Source: Balneolaceae bacterium (GTDB lineage: Bacteria > Bacteroidota > Rhodothermia > Balneolales > Balneolaceae). Taken from it: DNA of 17,143 nucleotides. The DNA is taken from assembly GCA_007123785.1 (NCBI GenBank), contig SLGL01000121.1, positions 1 through 17,143 on the forward strand, read 5' to 3'. Below are positions 7,368 through 14,116 of the stretch, in pieces. The notes below the pieces were generated by a model, which saw only the letters and a program-made list of their open reading frames with translations, ran no database searches and had not been told where the DNA came from. The translations under genes were made by a program, and so were the position numbers. Every line of letters starts with the position of its first letter. Positions within the stretch are counted from its first letter, which is position 1.

Positions 7368-7976
7368 CTATACAGCACGGCGAATTTCTGTGTAAGATGT
7401 GGCGGAGTCCCCTGACACATATGTTTTCAGGAATTTTAATGCTTCCGATACATGATTGTACACACTCTGGCGTTTAATGTCGAGTAACCGTGCTATTTCT
7501 GAATTTGATAATCCCTCGGTGTATTTAAGCCTGATGATTTCCTTTTGGCGGTTACTGAGATCTTGCATCGCTTTGTTTAAATGCCTCCTGCATTCGACAT
7601 CCAATTCATTTCGGATAATCACAGATTCAATGTTATGTGTTACTTCTGTAAATTCTTTAACATATGTTGTATTTCGTTTTCTGATGTTTTTGAATTTCCT
7701 GAGATTGTAAAATATCATTCGCCTCATAGATACATGCAGATATGACGATACGGATTGAACGCTGCTTACGGTTTCACGCTGCTCCCAAATATTGAGAAAT
7801 AGCTCCTGGATACAGTCTTTTACAAACTCCTCTCTGGCTACAATTTTAAACCCATAGTTGAATAGCCTTGTATAATACCGGTTGAATAAAGTTGCAAGGC
7901 AGTCTCTGTTCCCCTTCCTGATACTGTCCCAGAGTTGTCCGTCATGTAACTTTGTGAGGGTTTGATTATGGAACAT
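7368..7976 (-). CDS. RNA polymerase sigma-70 family factor, ECF (Bacteroidota type), without adjacent anti-sigma
   Basis: The 202-residue protein has a sigma region 2 at about residues 20-95, including the LFNRYYTRLFNYGFKI start, the CIQELFLNIWEQRE core and a SYLHVSMRRMIFYNLRK segment. A linker and region 4 follow at about residues 135-185, with the helix-turn-helix LSNSEIARLLDIKRQSVYNHV. The DLSNRQKEIIRLKY stretch precedes the HTH, as is typical of this class. In Bacteroidota such genes are usually followed by a FecR-type anti-sigma and SusC/SusD genes; none of these is present here. It is divergent from rhaM across 228 bp. The gene and its flanks are noticeably AT-rich compared with the rhamnose genes, which may indicate separate origin. 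The ATG at 7974-7976 is used. Confidence 0.9.
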   Translation of the reverse strand: MFHNQTLTKLHDGQLWDSIRKGNRDCLATLFNRYYTRLFNYGFKIVAREEFVKDCIQELFLNIWEQRETVSSVQSVSSYLHVSMRRMIFYNLRKFKNIRKRNTTYVKEFTEVTHNIESVIIRNELDVECRRHLNKAMQDLSNRQKEIIRLKYTEGLSNSEIARLLDIKRQSVYNHVSEALKFLKTYVSGDSATSYTEIRRAV

Positions 7977-8204
7977 GCTTTATTAAGGAAGTTTTGGTAG
8001 ACTTTCTAATTAGTGTAAAGAAAAAAGGCTTTTATTTTTGAACAAATGTTCAATAGTGATCATTATTTCTCGTTTTTGTCTAATCTATAAGATCTTCGGT
8101 GAATGTCAAAAAAAAAAGAGTAGATTTTAAAACAGTTATTCTCTTATATATAAAAATACCAAATCCTGATGGCTGTTAATGTCGAATGAAATTCAAGTTT
8201 CTGA
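7977..8204. promoter_or_regulatory. Divergent regulatory region between the sigma factor and rhaM
   Basis: This 228-bp AT-rich region must carry the promoters of the sigma gene (-) and the rhamnose operon (+). It contains the palindrome TTGAACA-AA-TGTTCAA (8038-8053) and the element AGTGATCATTATT (8055-8067), which matches 11 of 13 bases upstream of the SorC gene. No exact Bacteroidota TAnnTTTG box was found, so promoter positions are not called. Confidence 0.55.
8038..8053. promoter_or_regulatory. 16-bp inverted repeat, candidate operator
   Basis: TTGAACA (8038-8044) and TGTTCAA (8047-8053) are perfect 7-bp arms around AA. The repeat lies 62 bp upstream of the sigma gene start and 152 bp upstream of rhaM. 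The arms occur without partner elsewhere in the window only by chance, such as inside the FGE gene. The binding protein is unknown. Confidence 0.45.
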
Positions 8205-8519
8205 ATGGAAAAAATCGCATTTAAGATGAAACTGAAACCAGGTTTCGAAAAGGAGTATAAAAAAAGGCACGATGAAATCTGGCCTGAATTGGAGAAAGCT
8301 TTAAAAGAGGCAGGTATTTCTGATTACTCCATTTACCTCGATCGTGATACTCACACACTTTTTGGGGTTCAAAGAAGAGAATCATCAGAAAAAACCGATC
8401 GCCTGCCTGAACTGCCAATAATGAAAAAATGGTGGGATTATATGAAAGATCTGATGGAAGTGAATCCCGATAACTCTCCGGTTGTAACACCGCTCGAAAA
8501 GGTGTTTCATATGGATTAA
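8205..8519 (+). CDS. rhaM: L-rhamnose mutarotase
   Basis: At 104 residues it has the same length as Escherichia coli RhaM. It interconverts the alpha and beta anomers of L-rhamnose, feeding the anomer-specific isomerase, and acts in the cytoplasm. Family landmarks are all visible. Tyr18 and His22 lie in EYKKRHDEIWPEL, at the same positions as the E. coli substrate-binding/catalytic residues as I recall them. A central YSIYLDRDTHTLF strand, the KKWWDYMKDLMEVNPDNSPV block and a terminal EKVFHMD complete the match. It is the first gene of the plus-strand rhamnose cluster, 53 bp before the propeller lipoprotein, and probably sits right behind the operon promoter. The ATG at 8205 gives the family-standard N-terminus. 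Confidence 0.96.
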   Translation: MEKIAFKMKLKPGFEKEYKKRHDEIWPELEKALKEAGISDYSIYLDRDTHTLFGVQRRESSEKTDRLPELPIMKKWWDYMKDLMEVNPDNSPVVTPLEKVFHMD

Positions 8520-8572
8520 TTCAACACCAATATTTGCATCTGAATGTCAACCATTAAAAATATTCCTGAAAA

Positions 8573-9931
8573 ATGAACCGGACAAAAACAGTGAGCAGTT
8601 TTCTCATTCTTTCGCTGTTATTGTTCTTTCAAACATTCGTAAATGCATGCGCAAAGGATGTAAACGATAATGTAAAACTGATCTCAAAAATTGATCTGAA
8701 AGAGCTGACCGGATCGGAATGGTGGAATGAAGTACGCCTTGGAGACCTCACCGGTGACAATAATCTCGATTTGGTAGTTGCCGCCCAGCGTCCCGGCAAT
8801 CGCCAGCACGTGGGCACATTGATTGCCATGGATTTAGACGGAAATATTCTTTGGAAGGTGGGTGAGCCGAATGAGGAACATGAAGCTATTTACCACGATT
8901 TACCATTTCAGGTTTATGATTTAAACCGTAACGGAATTCCGGAAGTGATCTATATTGATGGGGATCAGATTCACATCCGAAACGGTCGCACGGGTGAACT
9001 GATCCGCCAGGGACCTATACCACACCCCGAAGCACGGGATGCGATCTCATTTGCCGACTTTACCGGTGACGGACACCGGGATAACATCATCGTGAAAACC
9101 CGATACACACAGGTTTGGGCGCTCGACAGCAGCGATTTCATCGTGCTATGGACGTACGAAGGCACAGTGGGCCACTTTCCCTGGCCGCACGATGTAACCC
9201 AAAACGGACTCGATGAATTGGTAATCGGTCATGCGCTGATAGCTGCCGACGGAGAAGTACTCTGGGAAGTGGACCTGCCCGATCACTCCGATGGGGTTGC
9301 CATTGCCGATTTAAATGGAAATGGTGAACTCGAAATAGCCGTAGCCACCTGCAACGGGGCCACTTTCAACGTAATTGATATCCGGGGCAACATTCTCTGG
9401 ACCCGTCCGACAGATCACGCCCAGCATATTGTGGCAGGGAATTTTCGACCTGATCTTCCAACCATCGAAGTGGCCGGACTGAACAGGGGTACAGACCGCA
9501 GCCTGCAGGGTCAGGATCAGATTAAAGTGTTTTCATATGATGGCGAGGAACTCTGGCGCGAAGAGCGAACCGATGAAGGGCCGGAACGATGGCTTTCTAT
9601 CATCTCACGAATGAGTAACTGGGACCAGGAAGACCGGGACCTTATTTTGGCATACCGTCGGGGAGCCGACAGAAAACCAGAACTGCGCGATGGCTACGGT
9701 AACACAGTAGCTCAATTTCCATTCCCTGATCTTTCTTTGCCAAACCGTGCCCAGCGCGCCCAACACGTCGATATAACCGGTGATCCCCGCTCGGAAGTAC
9801 TGATCTGGAATGCCCGCTGGATTTATATTTACGGTAATGCGGAAGAGTACGTGGGAGATTATGAAGAACCGGATCGCAGCATACCCAATCCGCGACTCTA
9901 CAATTATACACACTATATAGGGATGCCGTGA
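8573..9931 (+). CDS. Exported FG-GAP/VCBS-type beta-propeller lipoprotein, distantly like rhamnogalacturonan/ulvan lyases
   Basis: This 452-residue protein has a signal peptide ending VNA-C26, a plausible lipobox. Six repeats of a calcium-binding pattern D-x-[TN]-x-[DN]-x-x-x-[DE] follow, beginning at about D58, D116, D162, D207, D246 and D400 and spaced about 40-58 residues apart. Each leads into a hydrophobic strand (e.g. DLVVAA, EVIYI, ELVIGH, EIAVAT), with recurring 'DGNILW' and 'DGEELW' turns. This is a seven- or eight-bladed propeller. The C-terminus NPRLYNYTHYIGMP resembles the end of propeller proteins related to PL11 rhamnogalacturonan lyases; PL24/PL25 ulvan lyases are also propellers. 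Its place second in a rhamnose operon supports binding or cleavage of a rhamnose-containing polymer outside the cell. Catalytic residues cannot be assigned, so a lyase call would be speculative. Confidence 0.75.
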   Translation: MNRTKTVSSFLILSLLLFFQTFVNACAKDVNDNVKLISKIDLKELTGSEWWNEVRLGDLTGDNNLDLVVAAQRPGNRQHVGTLIAMDLDGNILWKVGEPNEEHEAIYHDLPFQVYDLNRNGIPEVIYIDGDQIHIRNGRTGELIRQGPIPHPEARDAISFADFTGDGHRDNIIVKTRYTQVWALDSSDFIVLWTYEGTVGHFPWPHDVTQNGLDELVIGHALIAADGEVLWEVDLPDHSDGVAIADLNGNGELEIAVATCNGATFNVIDIRGNILWTRPTDHAQHIVAGNFRPDLPTIEVAGLNRGTDRSLQGQDQIKVFSYDGEELWREERTDEGPERWLSIISRMSNWDQEDRDLILAYRRGADRKPELRDGYGNTVAQFPFPDLSLPNRAQRAQHVDITGDPRSEVLIWNARWIYIYGNAEEYVGDYEEPDRSIPNPRLYNYTHYIGMP

Positions 9932-10081
9932 TGAAACAGGTAATGCCCATATCATCTGCTATCAAGTATTTATGTCAAAATTGAAATCCGGTTTACTTTT
10001 AAATACACAATGATCTTAACTCCTGACCGGTGGCACAGATGACAGGTCAAGAATAACTGAAATAACTAACTATCTATACTG
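9932..10081. other. 150-bp gap inside the rhamnose cluster
   Basis: This gap is longer than others in the operon. It contains two near-identical octamers, TGACCGGT (10024-10031) and TGACAGGT (10040-10047), 16 bp apart. The outer pentamers TGACC/GGTCA also form an inverted repeat (10024-10028 and 10045-10049). It could house an internal promoter or operator for the permease; no sigma box is recognised. Confidence 0.3.
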
Positions 10082-11479
10082 ATGATTAATTCTTTATTAG
10101 ATAATCTTGACCATCGGCTAAAATCGATAGATGAGTACGAACGAGAGCCGGTTCCAAAAGAAAAACAGAAGGGATGGCGTGGCTTTTTAGGGATGTATGC
10201 AGGGGAACACACCGCGGGCACGGAATTTGTGATCGGGGCGCTCTTTGTGGCTCATGGTGTTTCTGCGGTTGATTTGGTTTTGGGATTGATTATTGGAAAC
10301 CTGCTCGCTGTATTCAGCTGGGCATTTTTATGCGCCCCCGTGGCAGTGAAAAGCCGCTTAACGCTGTATTGGCAGCTCCGCAAAATTTGCGGCCAAAACC
10401 TGGCATTGATTTATAATATTGTGAATGCAGTGATGTTCTGCTTCCTGGCAGGAGCGATGATTACCGTTGCTGCTACCGCAGTTGGCCTTCCATTCAACAT
10501 TCCTATGCCGGGACTGGACGACTGGCTGCCTACAAGTGTTGGCTGGATTATCACCGTATTCCTTGTTGGCAGCGTGATCACAGTCGTTGCAATTGCCGGT
10601 TACGAGTATGTTGCCCGGTTTGCCAATATCAGTTTTCCCTGGATGTTCCTGGTTTTCATTGCTGCAGCAATTGCTGTACTTCCCTCACTGGGGGTTACGT
10701 CAGTTTCTGAATTCTGGCCTGCAGCTAAAGAGCGAATCTGGACAGGGGAACCCGTGGCAGGGCTCACACAGTTCACCTTCTGGCATGTGATGTTCTTTGC
10801 CTGGTTTGCCAATATGGCGATGCACATTGGTATGTCGGATATGTCAATTTTAAGATACGCTGAAGATTGGAAGATGGGCTTTTCATCGGCAGCGGGTATG
10901 TTCTTTGGTCACTTTTTGGCATGGATGGCTTCCGGCATTCTGATGGCCGCTGCAGCCGGTGTCGTTGCTCCCGGTTACATTGCCTACAACAGCGCTGGTA
11001 TTGCCGGCGCACTGTGTGTGGTTATTGCCGGATGGACAACTGCAAATCCTACAATCTATCGGGCCGGACTGGCATTTCAGGCGGTGACTCCTAACTGGAA
11101 ACGCTGGAAAGTGACGCTTTTCACGGGCCTGCTCACCACCATAATCGCCTGTTTTCCGGCACTTGTAATGAACCTGCTTGATTTTGTAGCATTATACGGA
11201 CTTGTTCTCATGCCGATGGGAGCTGTGGTGTTTTTAGATGTGATGTTCTTCAAAAAATTAAACCTGAAGAGCAACTTTGCTGAAGAAACCGGATCGAAAT
11301 TCAACTGGGCAGCAGGCCTTACCTGGTTCCTTACACTAACATTGTGTCTGGCAATCAATATTTATGGAGGGGTTGAAATATTCTTCCTCGGGCTGCCTGG
11401 CTGGTTCATCGCTGTAATTTTATATATAGGGTTCAGTACATTTATTCAGAGAAAAATCAAAAAAGATAACACCGAATAA
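10082..11479 (+). CDS. NCS1-type (cytosine/purine permease family-like) membrane transporter, candidate L-rhamnose importer
   Basis: The 465-residue protein has about twelve hydrophobic helices, starting after a charged ~35-residue cytoplasmic N-terminus. The first membrane block, GWRGFLGMYAGEHTAGTEFVIGALF, and the GMSDMSILRYAEDW loop place it in the NCS1/codB-like permease superfamily (LeuT fold, cation-coupled). Known NCS1 members carry cytosine, purines, uracil, allantoin or thiamine. Here the gene sits between the propeller lipoprotein and rhaEW, only 8 bp before the latter. No other transporter is present, so rhamnose or a rhamnose derivative is the expected substrate. That is inference from context. 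A short positively charged C-terminus ends the protein. The ATG at 10082 is the first in frame after a stop-containing leader. Confidence 0.85.
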   Translation: MINSLLDNLDHRLKSIDEYEREPVPKEKQKGWRGFLGMYAGEHTAGTEFVIGALFVAHGVSAVDLVLGLIIGNLLAVFSWAFLCAPVAVKSRLTLYWQLRKICGQNLALIYNIVNAVMFCFLAGAMITVAATAVGLPFNIPMPGLDDWLPTSVGWIITVFLVGSVITVVAIAGYEYVARFANISFPWMFLVFIAAAIAVLPSLGVTSVSEFWPAAKERIWTGEPVAGLTQFTFWHVMFFAWFANMAMHIGMSDMSILRYAEDWKMGFSSAAGMFFGHFLAWMASGILMAAAAGVVAPGYIAYNSAGIAGALCVVIAGWTTANPTIYRAGLAFQAVTPNWKRWKVTLFTGLLTTIIACFPALVMNLLDFVALYGLVLMPMGAVVFLDVMFFKKLNLKSNFAEETGSKFNWAAGLTWFLTLTLCLAINIYGGVEIFFLGLPGWFIAVILYIGFSTFIQRKIKKDNTE

Positions 11480-11487
11480 ACTTAACT

Positions 11488-13737
11488 ATGCAAGACACAA
11501 AAGAACGTAATTTTTTAGAAGTAATTCATTCGGAAACAGAATCCCAAAGCACAACAGAAGATTATTTCAGGCTTGTAGGGAACAAATGGGATGATACAGT
11601 AGCGGATAAACTCGATCCGGTTGATCGCCTGGTTTATCGATCAAATTTACTGGGGAGTGATTCCTACATCAATAATACTGGTGGAGGGAATACATCCAGT
11701 AAACTGACAGAAAAAGACCCGATTACCGGAGAAAAAGTAAAAGTGATGTGGGTGAAGGGATCGGGCGGTGATCTTCGTACGGCCAAACGATCAAACTTTG
11801 CTTCCCTCTACCAGGATAAACTGATGTCTCTTCAGGAAATTTACACCTCATTCGAAAATAAAGGACTAAAAACCCCCGCTGAAGATTCGATGGTTCAGAT
11901 GTATCCGCACTGTACATACAATCTCAACCCTCGAGCGCCATCCATCGATACACCTCTGCACAGCTTTATCCCTTACGATTTTGTGGATCATACCCATCCT
12001 GTGCCGGTCATTGCAATTGCCACAGCCGAAAACGGAATTGAACTGACGAAAGAGATTTATGACGATGAAGTGGCCTGGGTAGACTGGATGCGTCCCGGAT
12101 TCGAGCTCGGGCTGAAGCTGCAGGAAACCATCAAACAAAACCCGGGAATCAAGGGGATTATCCTGGGTGGGCACGGCCTCATCAACTGGGCAAATGATGA
12201 TAAAGAGTGTTACGAAATCAGTCTCGACCTCATCAATCGCGCAGCAGAATACCTGGCTGACAATGAGAAAGGCGAGGAATCGTTTGGCGGCGGAAAATAT
12301 CAATCGCTGCCGTCAAAAAAACGAAGAGATTTACTCACAGAAGTACTGCCGTTTATCCGGGGTAAAGTGAGTGAACAAAACCGTTTTATCGGAACGGTTA
12401 AAGATGATGAGATTACCCTGCAGTTCATCAATTCGAAAGATGCATCGCGCCTGGCCGAACTGGGAACGTCATGTCCCGATCATTTTATAAGGACCAAAAT
12501 CAAACCGCTTTATATAGATTGGAATCCTCAGTCCGATTCTCTGGATGATTTGAAAGAAGAAATTTTGGCAGGATTGGCAGAGTATCGAAAAGATTATGAG
12601 CAATATTACATAAATCATAGTCATAAAGATTCCCCCGATATGCGTGATCCCAATCCCACGGTTGTGCTGATACCCGGCCTTGGCATGATCACCTGGGGCA
12701 AAAATAAGAGCGAGTCGCGGGTAACGGCCGAATTCTACAACGCAGCGGTTGGCGTGATGCGCGGAGCCGAATCGGTGAGTAATTATACAGCTATTGCCAA
12801 ACAGGAAGCGTACGATATTGAGTACTGGGCGCTTGAAGAAGCAAAGCTAAAGCGGATGCCCCCGGAAAGTGAAATGTCTCGCAAAATAGTAGCCGTTATA
12901 GGAGCCGGCAGCGGTATCGGCAAAGCGCTCGTAAAACGTCTGATTTCTGACGGGGCCACTGTTGCTGCCCTCGATTTGAATCAAGATTCAGCAAAAGAGA
13001 CCGCCGCCGAAATTTTGGATTCGATCGGAATGGGTATCGGGGTTGCCGGTTCGGGCATCAGCGGATCGGGTGATGTGATCGGGCTGGAGTGCGATATCAC
13101 CAGCCGTGAATCGGTTCGAAGCGCCATTAAAGAGATACTATTTGCCTACGGTGGAATTGATCACGTAGCCGTAACCGCAGGCCTTTTCCCCACACCCGAT
13201 GAAAAAGGGCATTTAGATGATGATGCCTGGGACCGAAGTTTTGCCGTAAATGTGAAAGGTAATTTTATCGCAGCTGATGAAACTGCGAAAATTTGGAAAG
13301 ATCAGGATTTGGAAGGCAGCATGGTGATCACCACAAGTGTGAATGCCGTAGTGCCTAAAATTGGCAGTATGGCCTATGATACAAGCAAAACCGCAGCCAA
13401 TCATTTGATTCGGGAACTGGCCATTGAGCTGGCTCCAAAGATCCGAGTGAACGGTGTGGCTCCGGCAACCGTGGTGGAAGGCAGCAGCATGTTTCCGCGA
13501 AACCGGGTGAAGGCATCGTTGAAGAAATACAACATTGATTTTGATGATAACGAAGAAACCGAAACACTTCGTGAGCGTCTGGCAGAATTTTATTCGAATC
13601 GAACGCTTACGAAGAAACCGATTTCTCTGGCTCAGCAGACCGAAGCTATTTACCTACTGCTGAGCTCGCGTTTCGAAAACACAACCGGTCACATCATCCC
13701 CGTAGATGGCGGGCTGGTGGATGCGTTTATGAGATAA
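11488..13737 (+). CDS. rhaEW: Bifunctional L-rhamnulose-1-phosphate aldolase / L-lactaldehyde dehydrogenase
   Basis: This 749-residue two-domain enzyme is also annotated rhaD in some genomes. Residues ~30-430 are a class II aldolase: metal-binding His168 and His170 (DHTHPVP) and His229 (GGHGLINW) are in place. It cleaves L-rhamnulose-1-phosphate to dihydroxyacetone phosphate and L-lactaldehyde. Residues ~465-749 are a short-chain dehydrogenase with the NAD motif G472-A-G-S-G-I-G478, catalytic Ser617, and Tyr630-x-x-x-Lys634. It oxidises lactaldehyde to L-lactate, and the fusion would channel the reactive aldehyde. A glycine-rich stretch at residues 514-528 lies between the nucleotide-binding strands and looks like a lineage insertion. 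The gene starts 8 bp after the permease stop, so the two are probably co-transcribed. A family model for this exact fusion exists in the rhamnose literature, so the assignment is strong. Confidence 0.95.
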   Translation: MQDTKERNFLEVIHSETESQSTTEDYFRLVGNKWDDTVADKLDPVDRLVYRSNLLGSDSYINNTGGGNTSSKLTEKDPITGEKVKVMWVKGSGGDLRTAKRSNFASLYQDKLMSLQEIYTSFENKGLKTPAEDSMVQMYPHCTYNLNPRAPSIDTPLHSFIPYDFVDHTHPVPVIAIATAENGIELTKEIYDDEVAWVDWMRPGFELGLKLQETIKQNPGIKGIILGGHGLINWANDDKECYEISLDLINRAAEYLADNEKGEESFGGGKYQSLPSKKRRDLLTEVLPFIRGKVSEQNRFIGTVKDDEITLQFINSKDASRLAELGTSCPDHFIRTKIKPLYIDWNPQSDSLDDLKEEILAGLAEYRKDYEQYYINHSHKDSPDMRDPNPTVVLIPGLGMITWGKNKSESRVTAEFYNAAVGVMRGAESVSNYTAIAKQEAYDIEYWALEEAKLKRMPPESEMSRKIVAVIGAGSGIGKALVKRLISDGATVAALDLNQDSAKETAAEILDSIGMGIGVAGSGISGSGDVIGLECDITSRESVRSAIKEILFAYGGIDHVAVTAGLFPTPDEKGHLDDDAWDRSFAVNVKGNFIAADETAKIWKDQDLEGSMVITTSVNAVVPKIGSMAYDTSKTAANHLIRELAIELAPKIRVNGVAPATVVEGSSMFPRNRVKASLKKYNIDFDDNEETETLRERLAEFYSNRTLTKKPISLAQQTEAIYLLLSSRFENTTGHIIPVDGGLVDAFMR

Positions 13738-13942
13738 TACTGTGAGTAAAAGCCAGTCAGGTGCCTTTGCGACTACATTTCGACTTCACTTCGTTGCGCT
13801 ATTTGTGACGTTAGTGTGTGCCTCTGAACGTAATGAGGCGCGGAGTGACGAATGAAGTCGAAGGGTTCCTGCATTTCGTAAAGCTCTGTCAAGTAGAATA
13901 GAAGAATTTGAAAATCTTTCAGAACAACACATATCCAACACT
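13738..13942. other. 205-bp spacer holding a REP-like repeat
   Basis: This is the longest gap within the downstream part of the cluster. It is mostly occupied by an imperfect palindromic repeat (13779-13862). The remaining ~80 bp before the small membrane-protein gene is AT-rich and may contain an internal promoter, but no box is recognised. A minus-strand open frame across this area (13786-14169) is judged non-coding. Confidence 0.45.
13779..13862. repeat. REP-like imperfect inverted repeat
   Basis: The left arm TTCGACTTCACTTCGTTGCGC (13779-13799, written as its core TTCGACTTCA...GCGC) pairs imperfectly with the right arm at 13838-13862, whose reverse complement begins TTCGACTTCATTCGT and ends GCGC. 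Inside is a smaller hairpin GCCTC (13820-13824) / GAGGC (13835-13839). The 'TTCGACTTC...' motif with its complement 'GAAGTCGAA' is typical of short dispersed intergenic repeats in many bacterial genomes. It may stabilise mRNA between rhaEW and rhaI or act as a partial terminator. Confidence 0.6.
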
Positions 13943-14116
13943 ATGAAAATTTTACTAAAATTACTCTCATTCACAGGACTTGCATTGACGGTTGTTCCCT
14001 CATTTTTTGTATTCAGCGATACAATTTCTTTTGAAATGCACACAAATCTTATGTTCTTTGGAATGTTGCTGTGGTTTTTTACAGCTCCATTTTGGATGAA
14101 AGAAAAAGAATTATGA
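13943..14116 (+). CDS. 57-residue two-helix membrane protein coupled to rhaI
   Basis: ATG 13943 to TGA 14116 encodes 57 residues. There are two hydrophobic segments, at about residues 4-25 (LLKLLSFTGLALTVVPSFFVF) shown here in outline, and 35-51 (MFFGMLLWFFTAPFW). A short acidic/polar loop, SDTISFEMHTN, joins them, and the protein ends MKEKEL. Its stop overlaps the rhaI start as ATGA (14113-14116), a classic translational coupling. I do not recognise a named family. I believe similar small proteins occur in sugar-isomerase operons of related bacteria but could not check. Roles could include aiding the permease or anchoring the isomerase, both speculative. Codon use and the ATGA overlap make it real. 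Confidence 0.8.
   Translation: MKILLKLLSFTGLALTVVPSFFVFSDTISFEMHTNLMFFGMLLWFFTAPFWMKEKEL

Noticed and set aside
10024..10049. TGACC/GGTCA pair as a riboswitch or strong operator before the permease
   Set aside because: The arms are only five bases, there is no conserved aptamer pattern, and nothing similar occurs at the other rhamnose genes.
14071..14112. GTG at 14071 as start of the isomerase
   Set aside because: It would overlap the small membrane-protein gene by 46 bp and add residues not expected in the family. ATG 14113 forms an ATGA overlap and gives the usual length.
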